From assembly GCA_035949375.1 (NCBI GenBank), contig DASZIG010000113.1, positions 121,558-185,557 on the forward strand: 64,000 bases of DNA, read 5' to 3'. Every line of letters begins with the position of its first letter. Within the stretch, counting starts at the first letter, position 1. A model generated the notes under the pieces. The model was given only the letters and a program-made list of their open reading frames with translations, was not told where the DNA came from and ran no database searches. Shown here one piece after another: positions 18,701-26,421 of this stretch. The DNA comes from Gp13-AA77 sp035949375. Its GTDB lineage: Bacteria > Acidobacteriota > Terriglobia > UBA7540. The position numbers and the translations under genes were made by a program.

Positions 18701-19041
18701 CCGCCGACCGTGAGCGTGAAGTTGATCTCCCGCTGCTGGCTCACGTCGAGAGTGAGTTGGGTCGCTTCCGCAGGCTTAAAGCCCTTGGCTTCTGCGGTCA
18801 CGTTATAGGTGCCTACGGGCAGACGGACAAGGGTATACTCACCCGCGGTGGTCGAGACCGTGCTTTGAGCCACGCCGGTCGCGACGTTTGTCGCGGTGAT
18901 GGTGGCGCTCGCCACCACGGCTCCGCTTGGGTCGGTAATGATGCCCGTGATTTCCCCGACAGCCTGCGCATGCAGGACGCTTGATGTGAATGAACACAAC
19001 AGTAAGACGGACGCGGCCAGAGACAAGGATCGAAGCTTCAT
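15718..19041 (-). CDS. Oar-like TonB-dependent receptor, full length
   Basis: A 1107-residue outer-membrane protein. The signal peptide is LRSLSLAASVLLLCSFTSS, ending near VLHAQ. A carboxypeptidase-regulatory-like domain spans about residues 30-115 (GEITGIITDPSGAVVASAT; AGEYTLVRLPVGTYNVTAEA). A plug follows, with NLPLNGRNIDGLMTMQPG and NNYSAQYGQGAGTLTQIV. A long beta-barrel with many aromatic residues ends in FALRFIF; a terminal Phe is the usual Omp assembly signal. The start was moved 46 codons inward to an ATG preceded by GGGGGAAGT. A good sigma70-type promoter lies upstream at 19126-19155. Ligand unknown. Confidence 0.93.
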   Translation of the reverse strand: MKLRSLSLAASVLLLCSFTSSVLHAQAVGEITGIITDPSGAVVASATITATNVATGVAQSTVSTTAGEYTLVRLPVGTYNVTAEAKGFKPAEATQLTLDVSQQREINFTLTVGGVTSTVEVSAAPPLLTTTNATLANVVSSEQVENLPLNGRNIDGLMTMQPGIVPSTGTMGWMNNGAELVGNGNRGETTVGTLDGADTSDAEMGTLQFTNFNLDAIAEFKVQQNNYSAQYGQGAGTLTQIVSKTGTNGFHGSLFEFLRNSAFDARNFFATTVPPLKRNEFGGTFGGPIKKDKTFFFVQYAGYRQRVGEPNFAVVPTAAERSGAVTVTGANGQQDNLQVPLNPVAQAVLGRYPLPNQPNGIYGANTFNYELSQPTNDDQFSARVDHHFSDKDTFFARASYANQILRDTDPWTAELGGSNFSSSNIGNARNDALSETHVFAPTVVNNFTFTLNRGVEGVPETPAEYNTTQTCFSDGSLQCWGPDTFETKYVTTVFDPLDSLQWTTGRHSFTFGGEYRREWDNGTGVTGTGPSGSYSFNPGTPLPVAIPSTNGGAGLAAGAPSPSGLISMMEGSDYQYERATTVPGFGPAGAGGGGVWWGLRRWTMAAFAQDDIKVNRRLTLNLGLRYEYTSVPWEVDDRLAGPVDFGANYGRFVVNPQPLWQPDRVAGDFGPRIGLALDLGHKTIFRGGFGVFTNMIPTVYPDQALVNFPLASENYLLDAPYSLTPSSVALPVLTSITGQPIAANGNTKTIPPNTPVNYAPYAKILGPLYVDDPSDRMRNGYTMNGNVTLEHEFAGGIAASASYVANNGVSLYNSAYPNAYSGAEPQYTPYSNVSPGLGELQIFYNSGYSSYNAMQLQARKISRSHGLQFQANYTWAKDMTDADSVWNTGATNPENPNCIKCEYSPAAYNVVNRFVANFEYDLPFGNLQALAGLPRRLTQGWEILGIFQAQTGYPFTVSSPYGTLQYGEGGSDRPFYLQKATLSSTEGSGPQFFSNAVIGSNNGMGTGYFGLPLVTSPVNGVQVMPNPGTLGRDTFTLPGWSNLDFSVIKDTKITETKTVQFRAEFFNVLNEATFGYLGTTVGSPGFGTSYTTATAERQIQFALRFIF

Positions 19042-19125
19042 ACTTCCCCCACTGAGCTTGGATTCCCGACGTCCGACGCAAGAGAAGGGCCGCAAGTGCG
19101 ACAGGCCAATAAGGAACAGCCTGTA

Positions 19126-19155
19126 TTTATACTTGAGCCGCCCATCGACCGTCAA
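19126..19155 (-). promoter_or_regulatory. Sigma70-type promoter for the Oar-like receptor
   Basis: On the minus strand TTGACG (19155-19150) is followed after 18 nt by TATAAA (19131-19126). It lies 85 nt before the receptor's ATG and after the methyltransferase stop, so the receptor can be transcribed alone. Confidence 0.6.
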
Positions 19156-19233
19156 CTGTTGAATGGCGTTAGGATACATGAGCTTATTACCCAGGGAATA
19201 CCGTGTCGGCTGAAGCCATTTGAATCTGGACTC

Positions 19234-20328
19234 CTAACCGCGATCCTGCTTGGCGAGGACCTGCTTGGCGAGGACCATGGTCTGGACAAACGAGTGAAGC
19301 GGTGCGGGCCGGTCCGCCAAACGTCTCTTCAGCCCGTCCTCCAATCGGTCGGCGAAGGCATGGCCCGCTCCGTTGCCGGCGCCGACCAGCGCGGACGCAA
19401 GCGATGGCGCGAAGACGGCCCGGAAGAACCCCGCGTGGCGGGTGACCAGCGCTTCTTTGTTCCCGTCCCGTGCGTAATCGGCCCAGGCTGAGTCTGGCAC
19501 GGTGGACAGGTCGCAGTGTTCCACCGTCAGGCCTTGGAACTGACCATCCTGCTCAAACGGCTCCAGAAGATCGCGCCGCCGCCGCGGATAGGCTCCCAAG
19601 ACCATGCGCGAGCGCTCATCGGCCGTGATCGCACCCTCATCAACCATGTCTGCGAGGGTTGCGTTAGCGGTGTCGAAAAGATGTTCAAACCCTGCTTTTC
19701 CCTCATCATCGAGGGCAGGGAGCACAACCACCAGGCGGCCCCCGGGCCGCAACTCGCGGGCTCGCAGCGAGAGGAAGGATTTCCAGTCCTCGGCGCCCTG
19801 GCGTTCGAACGCCGCGCGCACATCGCCCGCGCTGCGGACCGCCACAAAATGACCCGGAACAACAGTCGGTATGCGGCTGAGCCACACCGCGGCATAGGAA
19901 CTCCACCCCAGATGGACATGATCGGACGGGAGCACGCTCTCATAGAATGACCTCCCGATGGCGCTGGGAAACACGTTCGGATCGTCCTGCGCATATCGGT
20001 CCGGGTCCCTGTGCAGGACGTCGAACAGGGTGTTGAAGTCATTGGCCGCCTGATCGACGTGTACCACCACGATGGGCCGATCGGGGCCGAGGCGCTCGCG
20101 CAGGGCTTTGATTGCCGCCCGCATGGGGGCGAGCGAATTCTTGCCTTGCGACGACCCGTAATCGGCAATGACGACGGGCTGATTTCCGCCGTCGAGCGCG
20201 ATGCATCGAAGCGCCTGCTCGAGGAATGGCAACGCCAGGCTGCCGCCTCCTGCGGGAATCCTGGCATGCAGATTGTAAGCGCCCCCGCCTTCCATGACGC
20301 CGTGGGATTTTGTTGTTGCGTCTTGCAT
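19234..20328 (-). CDS. SABATH-family SAM-dependent carboxyl methyltransferase
   Basis: A 364-residue protein resembling the plant SABATH (Methyltransf_7) family, which methylates carboxyl groups of small acids such as salicylate, benzoate and indole-3-acetate. Family blocks run in order: MEGGGAYNLHARIPAGGG at the N-terminus; SAM-binding IADYGSSQGKNS (54-65); DQAANDFNTLF (92-102); RSFYESVLPSDHVHLGWSS and AAVWLSRIP (126-154), which line the substrate pocket in plant enzymes; and RARELRPGGRLVVVLPA. The start has AAGGAGCTGAA upstream. The C-terminus carries a 15-bp tandem duplication (19245-19274) encoding the repeat VLAKQ. It lies upstream of the Oar-like receptor. The acid substrate is unknown. 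Confidence 0.85.
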   Translation of the reverse strand: MQDATTKSHGVMEGGGAYNLHARIPAGGGSLALPFLEQALRCIALDGGNQPVVIADYGSSQGKNSLAPMRAAIKALRERLGPDRPIVVVHVDQAANDFNTLFDVLHRDPDRYAQDDPNVFPSAIGRSFYESVLPSDHVHLGWSSYAAVWLSRIPTVVPGHFVAVRSAGDVRAAFERQGAEDWKSFLSLRARELRPGGRLVVVLPALDDEGKAGFEHLFDTANATLADMVDEGAITADERSRMVLGAYPRRRRDLLEPFEQDGQFQGLTVEHCDLSTVPDSAWADYARDGNKEALVTRHAGFFRAVFAPSLASALVGAGNGAGHAFADRLEDGLKRRLADRPAPLHSFVQTMVLAKQVLAKQDRG

Positions 20329-20923
20329 TTCAGCTCCTTCCGCGAAAACATGCCCGCGTAGTCGTCTGTTAACTGGCTAGTCGACCGCGATGTGGAATAA
20401 CGAAGCGGTCAGCCGCCGGGTACTATCATCCCCGCGGCAAAAGGCTACGTGCCTGGCCTTGCCGGTCCGAAGGGGATCATCGGGCGAACCGCGCCTAAAA
20501 GTCCTAAATCGGAGCTAAAAGTTTTCCGAAGAATCTCCGAAGGGGCGTACGGAACGGAAAAGGCACCACTTCCACCAGTTCGAGATGCGGTTCCGCATCT
20601 CTTTCCGCTTCCGCCGGAAAACCAGCCTGTGCCCCTGACCCCGAAAGCTTAACGGCACCTTGTTGCCTCATACCCGAAGCCTCGCCCGTTAGGCTGGCAA
20701 AACAAAGCCACTAAGTACAATTGAATCAACAAATCGGCCTAAAAAATGGGTCAAAACAAAAGTCAAACAAAGCCACGGAAGCCAAATCGGTGTCCGGTAT
20801 AAGTCTTTTGGAATCAGCGAATCAGCCCTGACGGGTGGCTTGTTTGAGAAATTCGAAGCCAACTTTCACTCTGACTCCGGAACCACGAAGTTGTCAGGAG
20901 CCGGCACGTTTTTCCGTCAATCC
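20329..20923. other. 595-bp non-coding gap, lower GC
   Basis: No convincing gene is seen. The gap holds a perfect palindrome (20582-20601) and a 12-bp direct repeat AAACAAAGCCAC at 20700-20711 and 20765-20776. Base composition from about 20690 to 20800 is noticeably A-rich compared with the surrounding genes. The gap presumably contains the promoter of the methyltransferase gene (near 20330-20400) and the 3' end of the osmoprotectant operon. Confidence 0.5.
20582..20601. repeat. Perfect 9-bp inverted repeat
   Basis: The arms GAGATGCGG and CCGCATCTC flank TT. It lies in the gap between the osmoprotectant operon and the methyltransferase gene. It could be an operator or an RNA hairpin; the trailing TTTCC is too weak to call a terminator. 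Confidence 0.5.
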
Positions 20924-21841
20924 TCATTGCAGCCCGTGCGACTTGAGGAATTCGCCGGCCACCTCGCGCGCGTCCTCGTGCTTGCCGTCCACGGCGTAGT
21001 TCATGCGCTGCATGTCTTCGGCGGAGATTTTGTTCGCCAACTCTTCGAGCGCTTTCAGCACCTCGGGATGGCGGCGCGCAGTCTCGGCGCGCAGAACCGG
21101 CACCGCCTGATAGGGCGGGAAGTAATGGCGGTCATCATCGAGGACGGCGAGACCCAGGGCCGAGATCAATCCGTCAGTGGAGTTGCCCGCTACGAGATCA
21201 ACCTGACGGCTGGTCAAGGCCTTGTAAAGCAGACCGAGGTCCATGATGCGGGGCTCGGCCCCGAACTTGAGACCGTAGGCCTTCACAAGGCCCTGGTATC
21301 CGTCGGGCCGCTCCATGAATTCGTAGCCGAAGCCGGGACGCCATCCGGCGGTGTGGGCCGCCGCCTGCGAAATGGTCTTGATCCCGCGGCGGGCGTCATC
21401 ACCGCGGATCACGAGGGCGAAGGTGTTGTTGAAGCCGAGCGGCGGCGCCACCAGCAGGCTGAAGCGTTGCGCGTAGTCTGTCCGGACGCGGCCGTACACG
21501 GCAGCGGCATCGCCCGAGGCCGGCAGCTTAAGGATCGCGGTCAGCGCGGTTCCCGTGTACTCCGGATAGACGTCGATGCGTCCGGCGAGGATCGCCTGCT
21601 GGCAGATGTAGGTGCCGGCCAGGTAGAAGCGCCTCTCGACCGCGAGGCCGGTGCTCGCCGCGATGTGCTGGGCGATGATCTCGCCGAGCACCGCCTGTTC
21701 GGTGAAGTTTTTGGATCCGACCACGATGCGGTCCTGGCGCGCGGGCCCGCAGGAGGCCGCAGCGACGATGGCGAGGAGGAGGGCGGCGAGGGGGCCGATC
21801 TCACGCGCGCCAGTGCCGGGATGTTTCGTATCACTCCGCAT
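20924..21841 (-). CDS. Osmoprotectant ABC transporter substrate-binding lipoprotein
   Basis: A 305-residue OpuAC/OpuCC-type binding protein for glycine betaine, choline or related compounds. The signal peptide ends in a lipobox (VAAASC, then GPARQ). Family blocks include IVVGSKNFTEQAVLGEIIAQH, DVYPEYTGTALTAIL, GFNNTFALVIRGDDA and DLVAGNSTDGLI. It is the last gene of a minus-strand operon after the ATPase and permease, 74 bp downstream of the permease. Ligand specificity cannot be read from sequence by eye. Confidence 0.9.
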   Translation of the reverse strand: MRSDTKHPGTGAREIGPLAALLLAIVAAASCGPARQDRIVVGSKNFTEQAVLGEIIAQHIAASTGLAVERRFYLAGTYICQQAILAGRIDVYPEYTGTALTAILKLPASGDAAAVYGRVRTDYAQRFSLLVAPPLGFNNTFALVIRGDDARRGIKTISQAAAHTAGWRPGFGYEFMERPDGYQGLVKAYGLKFGAEPRIMDLGLLYKALTSRQVDLVAGNSTDGLISALGLAVLDDDRHYFPPYQAVPVLRAETARRHPEVLKALEELANKISAEDMQRMNYAVDGKHEDAREVAGEFLKSHGLQ

Positions 21842-21915
21842 GACATGCCCGTGGACTGGTCTCTTGCAATTCCCGCAACCCTCGTGTCAGCAAGCGCTCG
21901 TCGTCCCCGGGCGTC

Positions 21916-22560
21916 TCAACGGGCGCTCGTCCGCGGACGCAGCTTGTGCTCGGCGATCCCGAAGACCAGGTCGGCCGCGAGAGCGAGGAACGCGGCGGGA
22001 ATGGCGCCGGCAAGAATCAGGTTGTTGTTCACCATGGCCAGGCCGCGGAAAATGAATTCGCCGAGACCGCCCGCGCCGATGGCAGCCGCGATCGTGGCCA
22101 CTCCGATCGAGATCACGGTGGCCACGCGTACCCCGGCAAGGATCACGCTCAAGGCCAGCGGCAACTGGACCTGAAGCAAGAGCTGGCGGTCGGTCAGGCC
22201 CATGCCGCGCCCGGCCTCCACCACGGCCGGGTCCACGCCCGTGATGCCGGCATACGTGTTGCGGATGATGGGCAACAGCGCATAGAGGGCGAGGGCCAGG
22301 ATGGCCAAACGGTCCGCGCGGGCGCCGAGCCACGGCACGGGCAGGAGCAGTCCAAAGAGAGCGAGGCTCGGGATGGTCTCCACGATGTTGGCGCCCGCCA
22401 GCACCGGTTTCTCGAGACGCGGGCGGCGCGCCAGCAGAATGCCGGTGGGGACGCCGGCGAGCACGGCCAGCAGCATCGAGACGCCGACGAGCCACAGGTG
22501 CTCGAGGGTCAATTCCAGGATCTCGGTGCGGTTGCTCAGGAAGTAATGGATCAGGCCCAC
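21916..22560 (-). CDS. Osmoprotectant ABC transporter permease
   Basis: A 214-residue inner-membrane permease of the OpuCB/YehW type. It begins GLIHYFLSNRTEILELTLEHLWLVGVSMLLAV. It carries the transmembrane-domain coupling region VDPAVVEAGRGMGLTDRQLLLQVQLPLALSVILAGVR and the glycine-rich AAAIGAGGLGEFIFRG. The GTG start at 22560, 7 bp after the ATPase stop codon and preceded by GAGGG, replaces a longer frame that would overlap the ATPase gene. It works with the flanking ATPase and binding protein. Confidence 0.9.
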   Translation of the reverse strand: MGLIHYFLSNRTEILELTLEHLWLVGVSMLLAVLAGVPTGILLARRPRLEKPVLAGANIVETIPSLALFGLLLPVPWLGARADRLAILALALYALLPIIRNTYAGITGVDPAVVEAGRGMGLTDRQLLLQVQLPLALSVILAGVRVATVISIGVATIAAAIGAGGLGEFIFRGLAMVNNNLILAGAIPAAFLALAADLVFGIAEHKLRPRTSAR

Positions 22561-22567
22561 GGCGCCC

Positions 22568-23353
22568 TCAGGGTGCGGCCGGCGCGAGCGGCAGCACGGC
22601 CCGAAACGCCTTCCGGTATTCAGCACAGGTTGCGTCGGAGGTCCGTTGGAACTCCTCCGGGGTGTAGAGCCCGGCCAGCCGCCCGTCCTCGAACAAGCCG
22701 ATGCGCGAGGCTAGCAACAGAGCCTCGCTCAAATCATGGGTTACAAATACCACGGTCTTGCCGATCTTGGCCTGGAGCTCGCGGAACTCTCGCTGAAGCT
22801 CGGCGCGCGTGATCGGGTCAAGGGCGCCGAAGGGCTCATCCATAAGCAGAATGGGAGGGTCGGCAGCCAGGGCGCGCGCCACGCCCACCCGCTGCCTCTG
22901 CCCGCCGGAGAGTTCGGCGGGGAAGCGCGCGGCCAGCGCCGGGTCAAGCCCCACCAGGCGCAGCAGGGTCCGGACTCGCTCCTGCACCTTGGCGCGCGGC
23001 CAGCCCTCGATCGACGGCACCAGGCCGATGTTGCGCTCCACACTGAAATGCGGGAACAGTCCGACCTCTTGAATCACGTAGCCGATACTGCGCCGCAGCC
23101 GGATGGGATCCCAATCCGCCGTGGACCGGCCTTCCACGGAAACCACGCCCGCGCCCGGCTCGAGCAGGCGATTGATGAGCTTGAGCGTCGTGGTCTTGCC
23201 GGACCCGCTGCGTCCGAGCAGCACGAGGGTCTCACCGCGGCGGATCGCGAGCGTGAGCCCGTCCACCAGGCGGTGTTCGCCGATCGAGAAGCGCACGTCA
23301 CGGAACTCAATGGCGTGCGGGCTCGCGCTCGAGGCTGTGGGGTTCGGCTTCAT
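22568..23353 (-). CDS. Osmoprotectant ABC transporter ATP-binding protein
   Basis: A 261-residue OpuCA-like ATPase. Walker A is GRSGSGKTT, the Q-loop region YVIQEVGLFPHFSVERNIGLVP, the signature LSGGQRQRVGVARAL, Walker B ILLMDEPFGALDP, and the H-loop VTHDLSEA. It lacks the C-terminal CBS pair found in longer OpuA/OpuC ATPases, so any osmotic gating must reside elsewhere. It is the first gene of the operon, diverging from phoB across a 301-bp gap. Confidence 0.92.
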   Translation of the reverse strand: MKPNPTASSASPHAIEFRDVRFSIGEHRLVDGLTLAIRRGETLVLLGRSGSGKTTTLKLINRLLEPGAGVVSVEGRSTADWDPIRLRRSIGYVIQEVGLFPHFSVERNIGLVPSIEGWPRAKVQERVRTLLRLVGLDPALAARFPAELSGGQRQRVGVARALAADPPILLMDEPFGALDPITRAELQREFRELQAKIGKTVVFVTHDLSEALLLASRIGLFEDGRLAGLYTPEEFQRTSDATCAEYRKAFRAVLPLAPAAP

Positions 23354-23654
23354 AAAGGCGCGCCCGGCATCGCGCCGGCACGATCTGAGTGTAACGTAGC
23401 CGGCGATCTTCTGCGATTCCTTTGCTTCGGAGCCTGTAACACAAGGTTTACAAATCCGTCATGCTGCCTTAACGCCCGGCAGCCACGCTGGTTCGTGTCG
23501 TGTATAAGGCTGTCGGGGCCGAGCTTCACGATCTAGCTGCAGATCTCGCATCGTTCGGATTCCGAAACCCAGGAGCCTTGCCTTGAGGCGGGGCAAAAAC
23601 GGGGGCAAAGGCGGGCGGATGAGACTGAAACCCACTGAGGACGGAGGTGCACCG
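23354..23654. other. Divergent promoter region between osmoprotectant operon and phoB
   Basis: No gene is supported here. The gap holds the four-unit PhoB-box-like array at 23434-23473 and a TATAAG that could serve as a -10 element at 23503-23508. In-frame codons upstream of the chosen phoB start (from 23583) lack protein-like character. Confidence 0.5.
23434..23473 (+). promoter_or_regulatory. Candidate PhoB box upstream of phoB
   Basis: Four 7-mers occur at exactly 11-bp spacing: CTGTAAC (23434), GGTTTAC (23445), CCGTCAT (23456) and CCTTAAC (23467). PhoB family regulators bind head-to-tail 11-bp direct repeats. The unit CTGTAAC recurs exactly in the array upstream of pstS. The arrangement suggests autoregulation of phoB; binding itself is inference. 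Confidence 0.55.
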
Positions 23655-24443
23655 ATGCTCCCTATGGAACATGAGTCAGCCGAGGTAGTGCCCTTTCCGG
23701 GACGCTCGGGCGATGCGGAGCGTTATAATGCCCCGGTGGCAGCTCGCATCGTTATCATTGAAGATGAAAAGGATATTGTCGAGCTCGTCCGGTACAATCT
23801 CCGCAAGGAGGGCCTGGAGGTGCTCGGATTCGGCCGGGGCCGTGAGGGCCTCGATTACATCCGGCGCAACCCGGTGGACTTGGTGTTGCTCGACGTGCTG
23901 CTGCCTGACCTCGATGGCTTTGAGATTTGCCGGGCCGTGCGCGCCGACGATCGCACGCGCTCCCTGCCGGTGGTCTTTCTCACCGCCAAGGGCGCTGAGA
24001 TCGACCGCGTTGTGGGTCTCGAAATCGGCGCCGACGATTATGTGGTGAAGCCCTTCAGCCCCCGGGAGCTGGTGGCCCGGGTGAAGGCAGTGCTGCGGCG
24101 CAAGCTGCCCGCCGAGGCCGTGCGTGAAGTCGCCGAAGGAGGTGAGGTGCGGTTGGACGCGTCCACCCGCGAAGTGACCGTGCGCGGGAAGCTGGTGGAT
24201 TTGAGTGCGTTGGAGTTCCGGCTGCTGCACTATCTCGTCTCGCATCCGCGCCGCATCTTCAGCCGCGACCGGCTGCTGGACGTGGTCTGGGGCCGCGACC
24301 GCTTCGTGACGCCGCGGACCGTGGACGTTCATATCCGCCGGCTGCGCGCTAAGATCGAGGTCGATCCGGACAATCCGCTCTACCTGCAGACCGTGCGCGG
24401 CTCCGGGTACCGTTTCCTGCCGCAGCCTGACGCAGCCGATTAA
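23655..24443 (+). CDS. phoB: Phosphate regulon response regulator PhoB
   Basis: A 262-residue OmpR/PhoB-type regulator. The receiver domain starts at RIVIIEDEKDIVELVRYNLRKEG, with phospho-acceptor aspartate in LVLLDVLLPDLDG, then FLTAKG and the switch lysine in DDYVVKPFSPREL. The winged-helix DNA-binding domain is at the C-terminus (LSALEFRLLHYLVSHPRRIFSRDRLLD; TVDVHIRRLRAKIE; TVRGSGYRF). The start at 23655 follows GGAGGTGCACCG and leaves an extra 30-residue N-terminal leader before the receiver. It lies 19 bp upstream of phoR, and a PhoB-box-like array lies upstream. Confidence 0.93.
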   Translation: MLPMEHESAEVVPFPGRSGDAERYNAPVAARIVIIEDEKDIVELVRYNLRKEGLEVLGFGRGREGLDYIRRNPVDLVLLDVLLPDLDGFEICRAVRADDRTRSLPVVFLTAKGAEIDRVVGLEIGADDYVVKPFSPRELVARVKAVLRRKLPAEAVREVAEGGEVRLDASTREVTVRGKLVDLSALEFRLLHYLVSHPRRIFSRDRLLDVVWGRDRFVTPRTVDVHIRRLRAKIEVDPDNPLYLQTVRGSGYRFLPQPDAAD

Positions 24444-24462
24444 GTCCGCCCCTACTGGTTCG

Positions 24463-25821
24463 ATGCCCGTTCGTCATCCCATCTTTCGCAAGGTGCTGCT
24501 GAACGCCCTTCTGCTGGTCGCCCTCGCTCTCGTCATCGTCGCCTTCGACCTCAGAACGCGCGGGATTCTGGAAGCCGCGGTCGTGGCAGGCCTCGCTGCG
24601 CTGGGGTTCAGCTACGTCTTCTCCGCTTCTATCGGGCGCCGCATCAGCCGGCTGCGCGACTTCGCGCAGGGCGGCACGGACCAGGGGCACATCGAGATCG
24701 AGAAGGCGGCCGAGGATGAGCTTGGCGTGCTGGCCCGCTCTCTCGACGGCATGGCTTCGAGGCTCGGCGGGCTCGCGGAAGGGGCGAAGGTGGACGCCGC
24801 CCAGCGCGAGTCCATCCTGGCCACCATGGTGGAAGGCGTTCTGGCCGTCGACCTGAAGCTGCGCATCACCTTCTCCAACCGGTCCTTCGCCGAAGCGGTC
24901 GGCGCCCAGCATCCTATCCGCGACGGGACGCCCTTGCCCGAAGTGGTTCGCGGACCCTCGTTGAGCGAGCTCCTGACCGAGGTTCTGAAGGAGCGTGAGC
25001 CCCAGGAAAAGCGCCTGGGGCTGGTGCTGGGCGGGGAGGAGCGTATCTTTGTAGCCCAGGCCGCGCCCCTGGCCTCGCCGGCCGGTCCGGGCGCCATCGC
25101 CGTGCTCTACGACATCACGCCGCTCGAACGCCTGGAGCGCGTGCGGCGCGACTTCGTGGCCAATGTGTCGCATGAGCTGCGGACGCCGCTCACGGCCATT
25201 CGCGGTTACGCGGAAACTCTCCTCGAAGGCGGCCTCGAAGACGTCGAAAACAGCCGCCACTTTGTGGAGATCATCAAGGCGCACGCGATACGCCTCGGAA
25301 ACATCACCTCGGACCTGCTGACGCTCTCGGAACTCGAGTCGGGCGCGGCATCTTCGCCGGCCGAGCGCGTCTCGGTTCAAGCGGCGGTGGACTCGTCGAT
25401 GCGCACGGTGAATACCGCAGCCCGGCTCGCCCGCGTCCGCCTGGTGCGCGGGGAGGTCGAGGAGGCGGACGTGCTCGGCAGCCGCACCCACCTGGAGCAG
25501 GTGCTGGTGAATCTGCTCGACAACGCCGTGAAGTTCAACCGGCCGGACGGCGAGGTGCGCATCGAAACCCGCTGCTCGCCCGACAGCCAGGTCACGATCG
25601 TGGTCAGCGACACGGGTGTCGGCATTCCCTCCGAGCTGCTGTCGCGCATTTTCGAGCGCTTCTATCGCGTGGACAAAGCCCGTTCGCGCGAGGCGGGCGG
25701 CACGGGCCTCGGCCTCTCGATCGTCAAGCACATCGTGGAGCGCATGAACGGCACAGTGACGGTGGCGAGCGACCTCGGGAGAGGATCGAAGTTCACCGTC
25801 ACGCTGCCGCGCTGCGCCTGA
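24463..25821 (+). CDS. phoR: Phosphate regulon sensor histidine kinase PhoR
   Basis: A 452-residue membrane kinase. Two hydrophobic segments (VLLNALLLVALALVIVAF and ILEAAVVAGLAALGFSYVF) are separated by a very short loop, so there is no large periplasmic sensor. HAMP-like and PAS-like regions follow. The H-box is FVANVSHELRTPLTAIRGYAETL. The N-box NLLDNAVKFN, G1 DTGVGIP, F-box FERFYRVDKARSR and G2 GGTGLGLSIVKHIVERMNG complete the catalytic domain. The layout matches PhoR, which signals through the PstSCAB-PhoU complex encoded nearby. Confidence 0.92.
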   Translation: MPVRHPIFRKVLLNALLLVALALVIVAFDLRTRGILEAAVVAGLAALGFSYVFSASIGRRISRLRDFAQGGTDQGHIEIEKAAEDELGVLARSLDGMASRLGGLAEGAKVDAAQRESILATMVEGVLAVDLKLRITFSNRSFAEAVGAQHPIRDGTPLPEVVRGPSLSELLTEVLKEREPQEKRLGLVLGGEERIFVAQAAPLASPAGPGAIAVLYDITPLERLERVRRDFVANVSHELRTPLTAIRGYAETLLEGGLEDVENSRHFVEIIKAHAIRLGNITSDLLTLSELESGAASSPAERVSVQAAVDSSMRTVNTAARLARVRLVRGEVEEADVLGSRTHLEQVLVNLLDNAVKFNRPDGEVRIETRCSPDSQVTIVVSDTGVGIPSELLSRIFERFYRVDKARSREAGGTGLGLSIVKHIVERMNGTVTVASDLGRGSKFTVTLPRCA

Positions 25822-25869
25822 CGCCGCAAAAAACTGCGGCGCACCCCGGAACGGCTGTGCACCGGCCCC

Positions 25870-26421
25870 TCAATGCTGGCTGTCCAGATAGGCGATCAGA
25901 GCGTTCACGTCGTCGGCGTGGAATTGAAAGTGGGGCATGCCTCCGGAGTCCATCGCCGGCGAAGGGTGGTTGAAGAGGTTGAGGAGTTGTTCCGGCGTGT
26001 ATTTGCTCCCGATGCCGGCGAGCCTGGGGGCCATCGGCGTTCCGGCGCCGTTCCGGCCGTGGCAGGCGTAGCAGGAGTGCGACTGGAAGATTTTCTGGCC
26101 CTGGGCGCTGATGGAACCATCGGCCGACGCCGCCCCGCTCGTGGCCGTGCCGACTGCCGCCACTCCCCGTGACTCCGGCTTGAAGGGCGCGCGCATGAAG
26201 TCGTGCACCTGCTTTCCCTGGAAAGCCAGTTGGCGCGCCACCAACGGATTGTGGTCGTAGTAGCTCATCGCCCCCAGAACAATCAGACCTCCCATGAACA
26301 GGCCCACACAAGCCCTGCCGATCCCGACGAGCGTCGTCAAGAAAGAGGGGCGTCCCGGAAACAGCAGCTCCCGTTTCTGCGGACTTGAGCCTTCCGGCGG
26401 CGGCGATTTTGCCTTGGTCAT
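25870..26421 (-). CDS. Membrane-anchored class I cytochrome c
   Basis: A 183-residue monoheme cytochrome. A cytoplasmic N-terminus precedes a single hydrophobic segment (FLTTLVGIGRACVGLFMGGLIVLGAM), followed by a linker and a C-terminal c-type domain. Heme is attached at CYACH (117-121) and the likely distal ligand is Met in GGMPHF. It is the last gene of a minus-strand set after the cupredoxin-like and cytochrome-barrel genes, so it probably carries electrons at the periplasmic face of the inner membrane. The ATG at 26421, preceded by GGTAGGG, is preferred to the GTG 6 bp upstream. Confidence 0.88.
   Translation of the reverse strand: MTKAKSPPPEGSSPQKRELLFPGRPSFLTTLVGIGRACVGLFMGGLIVLGAMSYYDHNPLVARQLAFQGKQVHDFMRAPFKPESRGVAAVGTATSGAASADGSISAQGQKIFQSHSCYACHGRNGAGTPMAPRLAGIGSKYTPEQLLNLFNHPSPAMDSGGMPHFQFHADDVNALIAYLDSQH

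Noticed and set aside
14155..20328. MFS transporter, Oar-like receptor and SABATH enzyme as one biosynthetic cluster
   Set aside because: The receptor has its own promoter, gaps are large and no synthase genes are present, so only proximity supports it.
20449..20652. 67-codon plus-strand frame in the gap after the methyltransferase
   Set aside because: No Shine-Dalgarno, no homology-like features, and it overlaps a palindrome.
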